Shown here piece after piece: positions 17,513-26,157 of a DNA stretch of 64,000 bases. The position numbers and the translations under genes are program-made. Every line of letters begins with the position of its first letter. Position 1 is the stretch's first letter. Origin of the DNA: DASVTR01 sp036387475 (GTDB lineage: Bacteria; Acidobacteriota; Blastocatellia; Pyrinomonadales; Pyrinomonadaceae); contig DASVTR010000012.1 of assembly GCA_036387475.1 (NCBI GenBank), positions 248,001 through 312,000 of the forward strand, given 5' to 3'. Under the pieces are notes generated by a model, which was not told the DNA's origin, did not search any database, and worked only from the letters and a program-made list of their open reading frames with translations.

Positions 17513-18053
17513 ACTTCCCTGCCATTTTTTCTTTGACCTGTTGTAGCTGCGTGCGAACAGAGCCGTCGTAAACGGTCGAGCCGATGCGCGTGACGATGCC
17601 GCCGATCAAGTCTGCATCGGTGGCAAAACTCAAACGCACCTGCTTACCCGTCAGTGCCGCGAGCTTATCGCGCAAAGCCTGCTGCGAGCTTTCAGGAACG
17701 GGGCGCGCGGTCGTGACCGCAGCCGAGACTATCCCCGAACGCTCGTCCAACACATGCGCAAAGCGTTTGTTGACTTCGCCCAACTCCGTCAAACGCTGAT
17801 TCTGTAAAAGCACCCGCAGAAAATTTGCTGTCAGCGGGCGAACGCGCGTGCGCTCAATCAGCGTGCTCAGCACTTTTTGCTTTTGGTCGTAAGGAATCGT
17901 CGGATTGCGGAAGACTTCCTGAAGCTGCGCGTTGTTTCTAATCATCAACTCCCAGCCTGCCAATTCTTCCTGCACCTGCCTGGCTTCACCGCGCTCCGTC
18001 GCCACGTCCGCCAGCGCCGCAGCATAACGGCGCGCTACCGTTTGCACGCTCAA
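17511..18053 (-). CDS. atpH: F-type ATP synthase delta subunit (OSCP)
   Basis: The delta subunit links the F1 head to the peripheral stalk. The 180 residues are the normal length. The N-terminal motif VARRYAAALADVA and the C-terminal signature around DADLIGGIVTRIGSTVYDGSVRTQLQQV, seen here as LIGGIVTRIGSTVYDGS, match the family. The ATG overlaps the atpF stop by 4 bp (ATGA), so translation of the two is coupled. The gene is flanked by atpF and atpA as in other bacteria. Confidence 0.95.
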   Translation of the reverse strand: MSVQTVARRYAAALADVATERGEARQVQEELAGWELMIRNNAQLQEVFRNPTIPYDQKQKVLSTLIERTRVRPLTANFLRVLLQNQRLTELGEVNKRFAHVLDERSGIVSAAVTTARPVPESSQQALRDKLAALTGKQVRLSFATDADLIGGIVTRIGSTVYDGSVRTQLQQVKEKMAGK

Positions 18054-18601
18054 CGCTTGACCCCTCCTAATTCTTCGACCTGTAAGCTAACCAAACGCGC
18101 GTCGTCCTCGGGGCGCATCTCGCGGCGAATCACTTCTTCTGCCAGACGCACGCTCTGCTCGGCTGTGTACTGCCGCAACTCCTGCCGTGCTGCTTTTCCG
18201 GCGCTCTCAATCTCTCTGCGTGCCTGTTCGCGCAGTTTCTGCGCTTCCTCTTCTGTTGCGCGTTTAATCCGCTCGCGTTCTTCCGCCGCTTCCCTTTGCG
18301 ACTGCTCACGCACGCTCGACACTTCTTCATCAAGCCGCGCCAGCCGCGCCTCTACCTCTTCCAACTTCGCCAGCGCAGCGTTGCGCTCTTCCTGCGCCCG
18401 CATCAAATCGCGCCGGATGCCTTCACGCCGCGCACGCATCGCCTCACTAATCGGACGCCGCAGTATATAAACTAACGCAAAAACGAAGATGAAGAGATTG
18501 AGGAATTTCCAAACTTCCAGGCCAGGTTTATTCCACCACGGCGCAGCCCCTGCTTCGGCGGATTCAGAAATGAGAATGAATATATTGAGAGCGAATAACA
18601 T
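18050..18601 (-). CDS. atpF: F-type ATP synthase subunit b
   Basis: A peripheral stalk subunit of 183 residues. It has one N-terminal membrane helix at about residues 30-48 (VWKFLNLFIFVFALVYIL), then a long charged coiled coil (EERNAALAKLEEVEARLARLDEEV, quoted in part as NAALAKLEEVEARLARLDEE) that reaches up to delta. An Arg/Pro turn RRPISEAM after the helix is typical. It lies 5 bp after atpF' and overlaps atpH by 4 bp. Two different b-type subunits side by side indicate a b/b' heterodimeric stalk, as in cyanobacteria and several other phyla. Confidence 0.92.
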   Translation of the reverse strand: MLFALNIFILISESAEAGAAPWWNKPGLEVWKFLNLFIFVFALVYILRRPISEAMRARREGIRRDLMRAQEERNAALAKLEEVEARLARLDEEVSSVREQSQREAAEERERIKRATEEEAQKLREQARREIESAGKAARQELRQYTAEQSVRLAEEVIRREMRPEDDARLVSLQVEELGGVKR

Positions 18602-18606
18602 AACTT

Positions 18607-19101
18607 TTATACGCCGGAGACAAGCCCTGACGGAGAAACATTTCCAACTGGCCGGTGCAGAATTTGCGAGCTGATCTCGACGGCGATGCTTCGGGCGTCT
18701 GCCTCAAGCGTCTGGCGCGCATCTTCCATTTGCTTGCGAATCAAATCTTTTTCTTCTTCAACCGTGCGATTGATCTCTTCACGCAGCGTATTAATTTTAA
18801 TCTGCCGTTCACTCATCGCCTCTGCACGCTCGCGCTCCATCAAGCGATAGCCCTCTGCACGAGCTTCGCGCAATGAGCGCTCGTAATTCGTCGTCGCTTC
18901 TTCTACCCGCTGCAAGATGTCGCGCGCTTCGCCCGAACGTCCACGCGTGCGGCGTTCGCGCTCTTCGAGAATTCGATTGATCGGTTTGAATAGCGTTTGG
19001 TTTAAAACAAACACCATCACCAGAATGATGGCGATATGTAGAAAAAGAGTGCCGTCCGGCACCAGTTGAATGGAGTTTTCGGCGAAGGCCAGAAAAATCA
19101 T
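18607..19101 (-). CDS. atpF': F-type ATP synthase subunit b' (second b-type subunit)
   Basis: A second peripheral stalk subunit, 164 residues from the ATG at 19101. The single membrane helix is at about residues 16-34 (LFLHIAIILVMVFVLNQTLF), followed by KPINRILEERERRTRG and a long coiled coil rich in Glu and Arg. It is the first gene of the operon. The reading frame also allows a GTG start 18 bp upstream; the ATG has only a weak GGTAG site, so the start is uncertain. A promoter-like sequence lies 80 bp upstream. Genes for subunits a and c are not next to it. Confidence 0.88.
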   Translation of the reverse strand: MIFLAFAENSIQLVPDGTLFLHIAIILVMVFVLNQTLFKPINRILEERERRTRGRSGEARDILQRVEEATTNYERSLREARAEGYRLMERERAEAMSERQIKINTLREEINRTVEEEKDLIRKQMEDARQTLEADARSIAVEISSQILHRPVGNVSPSGLVSGV

Positions 19102-19182
19102 ATTTCTACCAGGACGCACTCGTCTGAGTCGTCATGCCTCAACTTGTCTATTAGGGAAATGCGCTCGTATCAAAAGCTTGCG

Positions 19183-19212
19183 AGTCTAGCACGCACTTTC
19201 ACAAGCAGTCAA
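19183..19212 (-). promoter_or_regulatory. Probable sigma-70 promoter of the atp operon
   Basis: On the minus strand TTGACT (19212-19207) and TAGACT (19188-19183) are 18 bp apart, 82 bp upstream of atpF'. A 17-bp palindrome AGAGAGCT-A-AGCTCTCT (19232-19248) stands just upstream and might bind a regulator. Confidence 0.55.
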
Positions 19213-19324
19213 GGTGAGCTTCGGCGCGCGAAGAGAGCTAAGCTCTCTGCCTCCTTAGAGGATTTCTAGCTAGCTGTTTGAGCACAGATGTTAAAGCGTT
19301 TGCCGGAGAGAGTTTTCCGAACAA

Positions 19325-20347
19325 TCAAATAACTTTTATCAGGTAATCTGTAAATGGAAGCACTTCGCCAATGATGGCAGACCCTTCGACGCGGTCAATT
19401 AATTCTTGAGCCTTTGAGCGCTCAACGCTAATCAGAAGACCGCCAGCAGTTTGCGGGTCGTAAAGTGCGCTTTGCATCTCGCTCGAAACGTGCTTAGCAA
19501 TCTCTATTGCCTCGCCAACGTAGGCTCTATTGTTCTTATCTCCTCGCGTCAGCATCCCTTGAGCAATCAAACTCAAAACATCCGGCAACAGCGGGACGCT
19601 CTCCGCTTCAATAATCAAACAAGCGTTGCTGGCGCGCGCCATCTCATACGCGTGGCCGAGCAAGCCGAAACCTGTAATATCTGTGCAGGCGTGCGCTCTC
19701 ATTTGCTGCATCACTTCGGCTGCTTCCGCGGCTGAAGTCGTCATAGCTTTCATCGCCGCGTTTATAGTTGATTCACTCGCTAAACCCTTTTTGATTCCCG
19801 TGCTGATTGCGCCCGTGCCGACAGGCTTAGTCAAAACCAGCGCATCCCCCGGTTGTGCTCCACCATTAGTAATTACATTTTGCGGATGAACTATTCCTGT
19901 AACAGCGTAGCCGAACTTAATCTCCGCGTCATCAATTGAATGCCCGCCCAACACTATTACGCCAGCCTCGTTCATAGCCATTTGCCCACCGCGCAAAATC
20001 TGACCGAGCACTTCCAAGTCTTCTTTTTGCGGATAGCAAACGATGGCTAAAGCCGAAATAGGTTTACCGCCCATTGCGTAAACGTCGTTAAGAGCATTGA
20101 TAGCCGCCACGCGACCATATATTTCAGGGTCATCGGCAACCGGAGTAAAGAAATCCACTGTTTGCACTAATGCAACATCGTCCCGCAATTGAAACACCCC
20201 GGCATCATCAGCCATGTCATAGCCAACTAATACGTTCCTGTTTAGAGGTTGTGCCGGTAGTGCACCCAAAACTTGGGCCAGATCGCGCGGTGCGAGCTTA
20301 GCCACTCAACCGGCACACGAAACCATCTCTGTTAATCTCTTCTTCAT
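19325..20347 (-). CDS. selD: Selenide, water dikinase, itself a selenoprotein (in-frame TGA = Sec14)
   Basis: SelD makes selenophosphate from selenide and ATP, the selenium donor for Sec-tRNA and for selenouridine. The frame from the GTG at 20305 already shows the family body: VQTVDFFTPVADDPEIYG, INALNDVYAMGGKP, GGHSIDDAEIKFG, and the C-terminal DPQTAGGLL. It lacks the catalytic N-terminus, however. Reading upstream in the same frame through a TGA (20308-20306) gives CAG-TGA-VAKLAPRDL preceded by MKKRLTEMVS from an ATG at 20347. The TGA falls exactly where other SelD proteins have the catalytic Cys of GCxxK, and the Lys (residue 17) is present. So the protein is 340 residues with selenocysteine at position 14. 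A GGAG site lies 11 nt before the ATG. A small stem, TCGC with GCGA, lies 11-23 nt after the TGA and could be part of a bacterial SECIS. selA and selB are not in the window. Confidence 0.93.
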
Positions 20348-20521
20348 TTTAACTATTACTCCGACTATTCCCGGAATCAATCGATTCCGTTTTACAAATG
20401 CACTTAACAATTAGCCTGCCCTTCTATTTAAGGCAGGCTTGAGCGTGTTTTTCAGTTTAAGAAAACGCAGGTAATAATCGTATAAGAATATGGGTATTTT
20501 GGCAATAATCCTACTCTAGCT
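20348..20521. other. selD-parB spacer with an 8-bp hairpin
   Basis: AGCCTGCC (20413-20420) pairs with GGCAGGCT (20432-20439) in this 174-bp spacer. On the minus strand it lies about 80 bp after the parB stop and may end the parA-parB transcript, though the T-run is weak. A selD promoter must also be here but I cannot define it. Confidence 0.45.
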
Positions 20522-21403
20522 TTATGTCACAGAGGCTTGGTGTGGTGCTCCAATCAGGATTTGATATAAACGATCTAAATCGCTCTCGTTGTAATATTCG
20601 ATTTCGATCTTGCCTCCGGCACCCGTCTGGCTTGGCGTGACTCGAACTTGTGTTCCTAGACGTCGTCGCAGCTTGTTTTCGGCAGCGCGAATGTTAGCAT
20701 CATCTCGCACGGGAGAAGGTTGTGTGGCTGCTGTCGGAGTGGCTCCAGCTATTACCCGCTTGATGGCACGCTCGGTTTCGCGTACGGAGAGAGACTGTTC
20801 GATGATATTTTGCGCAATGCGACGCTGGATGTCAGCATCGTCAACGCCTAATAAAGCTCTCGCATGCCCCATAGATATTTTGTCTTCTTCGACGAGACGT
20901 TGAATATCCTCTGGAAGCCGTAGCAGACGCAGATAATTTGTTACAAAAGAGCGGTCACGTCCCACTCTCTGCGCCACGACCTCTTGGGTGAGGCCGAGTG
21001 TTTCGATCAGCCTTTTGTAAGCATGAGCTTCCTCAATGGCATTTAATTCCTGGCGTTGTATATTCTCGATTAGTGCTAATTCCAAGAGCTTATCGTCTGG
21101 AATATCCCGTACAACGGCAGGCACGCGTTGAAGTCCGGCGCGCTGCGCTGCACGCCATCTGCGCTCTCCTGCGACGAGTTGATAGCGTGCGCCACGCCGA
21201 CGGACGAGTAAAGGCTGAACAATGCCGTTAGAGCGTATAGACTGGGCTAACTCTTCAAGGCGCTCCTCGTTAAAGTTTGTACGCGGTTGTGCATTATTTG
21301 GATCAATGAGGTCTATATCAACTTCAAGCAGTTCTTCATTGCTCGTCGCCGCCGTATCCGACAGCAGCGCGCTCAACCCCCGGCCTAACGCTCTTCTTGT
21401 CAT
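20522..21403 (-). CDS. parB: Chromosome partitioning protein ParB
   Basis: The centromere-binding CTPase clamp that loads at parS sites near the origin and spreads on DNA. The 293 residues carry an N-terminal RGLSALL motif, the CTP-binding set IRSNGIVQPLLVR, LVAGERRWRAA and ENIQRQELNAIEEA, then the HTH for parS (TQEVVAQRVGRDRSFVTNYLRLLRLP, seen as VGRDRSFVTNYLRLL) and a C-terminal dimerisation domain (KIEIEYYNESDLDRLYQIL). The start overlaps parA by 68 bp in another frame, an unusually long overlap. It is the end of the mnmE-mnmG-parA-parB gene order that is conserved next to bacterial origins. Confidence 0.96.
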   Translation of the reverse strand: MTRRALGRGLSALLSDTAATSNEELLEVDIDLIDPNNAQPRTNFNEERLEELAQSIRSNGIVQPLLVRRRGARYQLVAGERRWRAAQRAGLQRVPAVVRDIPDDKLLELALIENIQRQELNAIEEAHAYKRLIETLGLTQEVVAQRVGRDRSFVTNYLRLLRLPEDIQRLVEEDKISMGHARALLGVDDADIQRRIAQNIIEQSLSVRETERAIKRVIAGATPTAATQPSPVRDDANIRAAENKLRRRLGTQVRVTPSQTGAGGKIEIEYYNESDLDRLYQILIGAPHQASVT

Positions 21404-22157
21404 GAGCCATAACCTCCTTTGCTAGTTGAATATAGCTTTCTGCGCCGCGCGACCGTGCATCGTAAAGAATGATCGGCTTGCCATAGCTCGGAGCCTCTGC
21501 GAGGCGCACATTTCGTGGAATTACTGTTTCCAGAACCTGCCCTCCATAGAAATCTCGCAGGTCTGCGGCCACCGCCGCGGAAAGATTTGTGCGCTCGTCG
21601 TACATCGTTAATAAAAGACCTTCGATGGTCAGTGCCGGATTTAGCGCGCGCCTGATTCGCGCCAACGTGTCAAAAAGCTCCGTCACTCCCTCAAGGGCAA
21701 AATATTCGCATTGGATTGGAACTAAAAGGGAATCCGCAGCGGTTAACGCATTGAGCGTCAAGAGGCCGAGCGAAGGAGGGCAGTCAATGATTATGAAATC
21801 ATAATCGTTCTCGACGCTTTTAAGCGCCTCTTTTAAAACATACTCGCGCTTGTCAATCTCGACCAATTCGACTTCAGCCCCCGTCAGATTTTTGTCAGCC
21901 GGGAGTACTTTCAGGAAGGGAATAACCGTCGGTTGAATTATATTGAAAGGAGGCTCTTCGAGAACCAGAGCATGATAGAGGCTGCGCCGGAAACTTCCGC
22001 GCTGAATCCCTACTCCTGAAGTGGCGTTGGCTTGCGGGTCAGCATCAACCAACAGAACGCGCATTTCCGAGACGGCTAAACCAGCGGCCAGGTTGACCGC
22101 TGTAGTAGTTTTCCCAACTCCGCCCTTTTGGTTAGCAATGGCGATAATTTTAGCCAT
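21336..22157 (-). CDS. parA: Chromosome partitioning ATPase ParA (Soj)
   Basis: A Walker-type ATPase of 273 residues that binds DNA as an ATP dimer and moves ParB-parS complexes. The deviant Walker A motif is KGGVGKTTTAVNLA near the N-terminus (residues 11-24), motif A' is VLLVDADPQANATSGVG, and the Walker B region is DFIIIDCPPSLGLLTLNA. The C-terminal 20 residues, from about HDKKSVRPG onward, overlap parB and are longer than in many homologues. The gene lies 181 bp after mnmG, and a parS-like palindrome is in that gap. Confidence 0.97.
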   Translation of the reverse strand: MAKIIAIANQKGGVGKTTTAVNLAAGLAVSEMRVLLVDADPQANATSGVGIQRGSFRRSLYHALVLEEPPFNIIQPTVIPFLKVLPADKNLTGAEVELVEIDKREYVLKEALKSVENDYDFIIIDCPPSLGLLTLNALTAADSLLVPIQCEYFALEGVTELFDTLARIRRALNPALTIEGLLLTMYDERTNLSAAVAADLRDFYGGQVLETVIPRNVRLAEAPSYGKPIILYDARSRGAESYIQLAKEVMAHDKKSVRPGVERAAVGYGGDEQ

Positions 22158-22288
22158 AGTGGGAATTTTACGGCAGCAGTATGTTTTAGCAGGCGTAAAC
22201 TAACACACACAACCATCCTAGCGCTACTTTTTTCACGCCTAAACCGGCGTTTCAGCGATTTTAGGTAAAAGTTAGCTGATTCATCGTG

Positions 22289-22330
22289 ATGTTTCACGTG
22301 TCCCCATCCGTTTTGGGACACGTGAAACAT
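22289..22330. promoter_or_regulatory. parS-like double site: 16-bp inverted repeat with two TTTCACGTG cores
   Basis: ATGTTTCACGTGTCCC at 22289-22304 is repeated as its exact reverse complement at 22315-22330 across a 10-nt loop. Each arm contains GTTTCACGTG, which matches the left half and centre of the bacterial parS consensus (TGTTTCACGTGAAACA). It lies just past the mnmG stop and upstream of parA, where parS sites are common. As a hairpin it could also end the mnmG transcript. The outer halves of each CACGTG core (TGTTTCAC) are canonical, the inner halves (GTGTCCC) are not. Confidence 0.65.
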
Positions 22331-22338
22331 CCGAGAGG

Positions 22339-24219
22339 CTATGCAGCGTGCTTCTTAAGATTAAGGTGCACAAGAAGTGTAGAGAGCGCAGCGGGCGTCA
22401 AACCAGGAATCCGCCTTGCCTGACCAAAGGTTTGTGGAGAGGCTCGCTCAAGCCTTTCCAGCATTTCGTGAGAAAGGCTGTTGATGGTTTTGTAATCAAA
22501 GTTTTGGGGAATAATAAGGCCGTCGTGATGCTGCAAGCGGTCAAAAGTAGAGCGCTGCGCCTCGATATAACCTTTATAAAGAGAATCCGCCAAGGCAGAC
22601 TCTAAATCAGAAAAGCTAGTCTCAGAGAGTAAATCCGCTGGTAAAAGCCGCCAGATCAGTTCAGGTTGAACGTTCTGACGTTGCGCAAGCTGTGATAGGG
22701 TCAAAGAATCGCCCAAATCCACACTTAGAATACGACTGACGGATGAATAGGCAGCATCAGAGCGTTTAAGTCGATTTTCATTAAGCGCAGACCTGATACG
22801 AGCAAGACGATCACGGCGCGAGTTAAAGCGTTCCCAATCCGAATCGCCAATTAGTTCCAAAGCTCTTCCGTAAGGCTCAAGCCGCTCGTCGGCATTGTCA
22901 TAACGCAGCGCCAGCCGATATTCAGCACGCGACGTAAAGATACGATATGGCTCATCTACGCCTTGCGTGATTAAATCATCAATCAAAACTCCAATGTACG
23001 ACTCATCGCGTCGAAGCCTAAATCCCTCGCGCCCTTGAACAAACAGAGCGGCGTTAATACCGGCAAGAAGCCCCTGACAGCCGGCCTCCTCATAACCGGT
23101 CGTTCCGTTTATCTGCCCTGCGTGAAAAAGCCCTTTAATTCTGATGGTTTGAAGATAAGGCGTGAGTTCACGAGGATCAACATAGTCGTATTCGATCGCA
23201 TAGCCAGGGCGAATGATTCGCGCTTCTCCGAGGCCGGGAATCATTCGCACCAAATCCTGTTGAAGCTCGGCAGGAAGGGAAGTAGAGAAACCGTTGAGAT
23301 AGACTTCGTTGGTCTGATGTCCTTCCGGCTCAAGGAAAAGCTGATGACGATCTTTATCAGCAAATTTAACGACCTTATCTTCAATTGAAGGGCAATAGCG
23401 TGGGCCGACACCTTTAATTTTACCGGAATAAAGCGGTGATTCGTGCAAATTTGCGCGAATCGCTTCATGTACACCGTGGGTCGTGTAACCGATATAACAG
23501 TTAATCTGTGGTTGCTCGATGGAATCGGTCGCAAATGAGAATGGGACGGGCCGCTCATCCGGCGGTTGTGGCACAAAAGCATCCCAATCAATTGTGCGCC
23601 CGTCGAGCCGGGGCGGCGTTCCAGTCTTCAAACGCCCGACCGGGAAACCCAGCCGCTTGAGTGCCTCCGCAAGTTCGATAGAAGCAGGCTCGCCCGCCCG
23701 CCCGGCGGAGAAGGTACGACGCCCAGCATGAATTAAACCATTGAGGAATGTACCAGTTGCAACAACGACAGCCTGAGCGCGTAATTGCCTTGTATCCTGT
23801 AGTTCGACACCCTGCACTTGCCCGTTATGGACAATGAGATCAACGACAAGACCCTGTCGCAAGTGTAAATTAGGGGTCGCTTCAAGAGTACGCCGCATCT
23901 CCGTACGATACAGCGAGCGGTCAGCCTGAGCGCGAGGCGATTGAACGGCTGGCCCGCGAGAGCGATTCAGCAGGCGAAACTGTATGCCTGTACGATCAAT
24001 AATCCGCCCCATAATGCCGCCCAAAGCATCCATTTCGCGTACGAGATGACCTTTAGCGATTCCACCGATGGCAGGATTGCAGGACATCTGGCCGATTAAG
24101 TCTAAATTGAGCGTGACAAGCGCGGTCTCAGCACCCATGCGCGCGGCAGCCGAAGCAGCCTCGCAGCCCGCATGACCGGCTCCGATTACTATTACGTCGA
24201 AGACTTCATCAAATCCCAT
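22339..24219 (-). CDS. mnmG: tRNA uridine-5-carboxymethylaminomethyl modification enzyme MnmG (GidA)
   Basis: An FAD-dependent enzyme of 626 residues which, with MnmE, builds the carboxymethylaminomethyl group at wobble uridine 34 of some tRNAs. The FAD-binding motif is GAGHAGCEAASAAARMG at residues about 13-29, and both GidA signatures are present (GPRYCPSIEDKVVKF near residue 270 and GQINGTTGYEEAGCQGLLAG near 370, the latter 20 residues). The C-terminal helical domain ends normally. The start is 2 bp after the mnmE stop, so the two are coupled, in the standard origin-proximal order. Confidence 0.97.
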   Translation of the reverse strand: MGFDEVFDVIVIGAGHAGCEAASAAARMGAETALVTLNLDLIGQMSCNPAIGGIAKGHLVREMDALGGIMGRIIDRTGIQFRLLNRSRGPAVQSPRAQADRSLYRTEMRRTLEATPNLHLRQGLVVDLIVHNGQVQGVELQDTRQLRAQAVVVATGTFLNGLIHAGRRTFSAGRAGEPASIELAEALKRLGFPVGRLKTGTPPRLDGRTIDWDAFVPQPPDERPVPFSFATDSIEQPQINCYIGYTTHGVHEAIRANLHESPLYSGKIKGVGPRYCPSIEDKVVKFADKDRHQLFLEPEGHQTNEVYLNGFSTSLPAELQQDLVRMIPGLGEARIIRPGYAIEYDYVDPRELTPYLQTIRIKGLFHAGQINGTTGYEEAGCQGLLAGINAALFVQGREGFRLRRDESYIGVLIDDLITQGVDEPYRIFTSRAEYRLALRYDNADERLEPYGRALELIGDSDWERFNSRRDRLARIRSALNENRLKRSDAAYSSVSRILSVDLGDSLTLSQLAQRQNVQPELIWRLLPADLLSETSFSDLESALADSLYKGYIEAQRSTFDRLQHHDGLIIPQNFDYKTINSLSHEMLERLERASPQTFGQARRIPGLTPAALSTLLVHLNLKKHAA

Positions 24220-24221
24220 AA

Positions 24222-25598
24222 CTATTTGCCGATACAGAAGGTCGCGAAAATCTGTGACAGTACATCATCAGGGGTCGTCTCGCCGGTAATTTCCCCAAGA
24301 TAACGTAAAGCATTATATAGCCCGACGAGAATTAGTTCCTCGCTCAAACGCTGTCCGAGCGCCTCACTGGATGTCGTCAGAGAGCTTTGAGCACGCCTTA
24401 GCAAATCATAGTGACGCGCATCCGTAATAAGCAATCCCATGTCCTGTAGATCATGTGCAGCGAACGGCTCAATTATAGCAGCACGCAGGTCTTCAAGTCC
24501 CGCCCCGGTTTTAGCGGACACAACTACGCCGGTAATGGATGAATCATCGTTGCCGTTCACGGCAGCCGCAAGGTCGCTTTTGTTGAATACCACCAGAGAT
24601 AAACAATCGGAGACTTCAGCCAGAACTCCTTTATCTTCCGAGGTTAAAGGTTGAGAGCTATCAAGGACGACGAGCACCAGGTCTGCGTCGGCGACGGCAC
24701 GGCGGGTACGCTCTACACCAAGAGCCTCAATTTGGTCTTCAGAAGACCGAACGCCTGCCGTATCAGTCAGTAAGACCGGGATACCCTGAATGTTGATGAC
24801 TTCGCTCAAGGTATCGCGCGTTGTTCCCGGCACATCTGTGACGATAGCTCTATCTGCAACAAGTAAACTATTGAAAACACTGGACTTACCTACATTAGGG
24901 CGGCCTACTAAAGTTACTTTTAGCCCATCGCGCAAAAGCCGCCCGGCACGAAAAGTGGCGGCGAGTTTTTCAATGCGGCTGATTAAATCAGCAAGCTTTG
25001 TAGAAATCTGGTCAACGGCAACATCAGGTAGGTCATCCTCGACGAATTCGAGCGAAGACTCAAGCGGGACGATTATCTCTATGAGCGCATCTTTAAGTGG
25101 CTGAAGAAGCGTGGATAGCTCCCCGTTCATCTGGCGTGCAGCCTGACGGACGGCTGCGCCGGTCTGTGCATCGATGAGATCACGCACGGCTTCCGCTTGA
25201 CTTAGATTCAGGCGTCCGTTAGCCAGAGCGCGAAGGGTAAATTCACCCGGCCCGGCGAGGCGCGCATCGAGGCTCAGGATAGCGTCTATCAGTTGCCGCA
25301 GCAGAACAGGTGAGCCATGACAGCTAAGCTCTATTACGTCTTCGCCGGTGAAAGAGTGTGGCGACTTGAAGAAGGTGACGAGGGCGCGGTCTAAAACTCC
25401 ACCTGACCCTGGATCACGTATGGATTTGAGGATGACTTGATTCGGCTCCGGCGTAAACTCTTTGTTCTGGACCAGACGCCGCGCGATGGAAAGAGAGTGT
25501 GGGCCGCTCAAGCGAATCACACCGATTCCGCTACGTCCAGATGGAGTTGAAAGAGCGACAATGGTGTCCGCAGTTTGCACTTTGGTTGAGAGAAGCAC
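24222..25598 (-). CDS. mnmE: tRNA modification GTPase MnmE (TrmE)
   Basis: A potassium-activated GTPase of 458 residues. The N-terminal tetrahydrofolate-binding domain begins DTIVALSTPSGRSGIGVIRLSG (quoted partly: ALSTPSGRSGIGVIRLSG). The inserted G domain has G1 GRPNVGKSSVFN, G3 DTAG and G4 NKSD. The C-terminal end is FCIGK, the conserved CxGK motif whose Cys is essential in homologues. It works as a complex with MnmG encoded just downstream. The spacing to jag is 47 bp. Confidence 0.97.
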   Translation of the reverse strand: MLLSTKVQTADTIVALSTPSGRSGIGVIRLSGPHSLSIARRLVQNKEFTPEPNQVILKSIRDPGSGGVLDRALVTFFKSPHSFTGEDVIELSCHGSPVLLRQLIDAILSLDARLAGPGEFTLRALANGRLNLSQAEAVRDLIDAQTGAAVRQAARQMNGELSTLLQPLKDALIEIIVPLESSLEFVEDDLPDVAVDQISTKLADLISRIEKLAATFRAGRLLRDGLKVTLVGRPNVGKSSVFNSLLVADRAIVTDVPGTTRDTLSEVINIQGIPVLLTDTAGVRSSEDQIEALGVERTRRAVADADLVLVVLDSSQPLTSEDKGVLAEVSDCLSLVVFNKSDLAAAVNGNDDSSITGVVVSAKTGAGLEDLRAAIIEPFAAHDLQDMGLLITDARHYDLLRRAQSSLTTSSEALGQRLSEELILVGLYNALRYLGEITGETTPDDVLSQIFATFCIGK

Positions 25599-25645
25599 GC
25601 GAGGGGAACGTGTGGGCGTTGGCCCACGGTGGGAGAAGTAAAAAC

Positions 25646-26098
25646 TCAGACTTTCAAACTTACTTTCAAACGACGCGCAGCACCGTCGCCAATTGATTCG
25701 GTGTGCAGGTCTGCTTCATCTGCAAGTGAGAGATGTATGACGCGTCGTTCGCTGGCATCCATTGGCCCAAAGGTGAACGGAGCACCCGTTGAGCGAACAC
25801 GCTCGGCGGCATGACGAGCCATCGCACGCAACTCCGCTTCGCGCGTCGCACGAAAATTTTCAACGTCGCAGACGATGCGCTCGCCTTTCGGCAGCACTCG
25901 ACCGAAGGCTTGATTAAGCAAATGCTGAAGAGCTTCGAGCAGTTCGCCGCCTTCGTTGAGCAGCAGGAAATTATCAGGGCCGTCAATATTCAAGAGACAC
26001 CCGCTACCAGACTCTTCGACGCTGACGTTAAGCTGACAACCAATGCCGCTCAAGACATTGACTAGAAACTCCTGCGCTTGCGTGCATGTTTCGTTCAT
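25646..26098 (-). CDS. jag: KH-R3H RNA-binding protein Jag (KhpB/EloR)
   Basis: A small RNA-binding protein of 150 residues. Residues about 1-75 form a KH-like domain (SGCLLNIDGPDNFLLLNEGGELLEALQHLLNQ, core FLLLNEGGELLEALQHLL). Residues about 90-150 are an R3H domain with RATREAELRAMARHAAE and the defining MDASERRVIHLSL (Arg-x-x-x-His). The extra N-terminal Jag domain of Firmicutes proteins is absent, which is common outside that phylum. I prefer ATG 26098, with a GAAGG site, over the TTG at 26128. In homologues it binds RNA with KhpA and affects cell elongation. It lies between yidC and mnmE, its standard place. Confidence 0.92.
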   Translation of the reverse strand: MNETCTQAQEFLVNVLSGIGCQLNVSVEESGSGCLLNIDGPDNFLLLNEGGELLEALQHLLNQAFGRVLPKGERIVCDVENFRATREAELRAMARHAAERVRSTGAPFTFGPMDASERRVIHLSLADEADLHTESIGDGAARRLKVSLKV

Positions 26099-26157
26099 AC
26101 TGGACCAGCCTTCTTTCGTTATCGTCAACAGCGATCTGCTACCGGTGCTCTTTGCGT

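Noticed and set aside
19325..20305. selD starting at the GTG at 20305
   Set aside because: This start removes the catalytic residue; the frame upstream of the TGA encodes the conserved N-terminus with a ribosome site.
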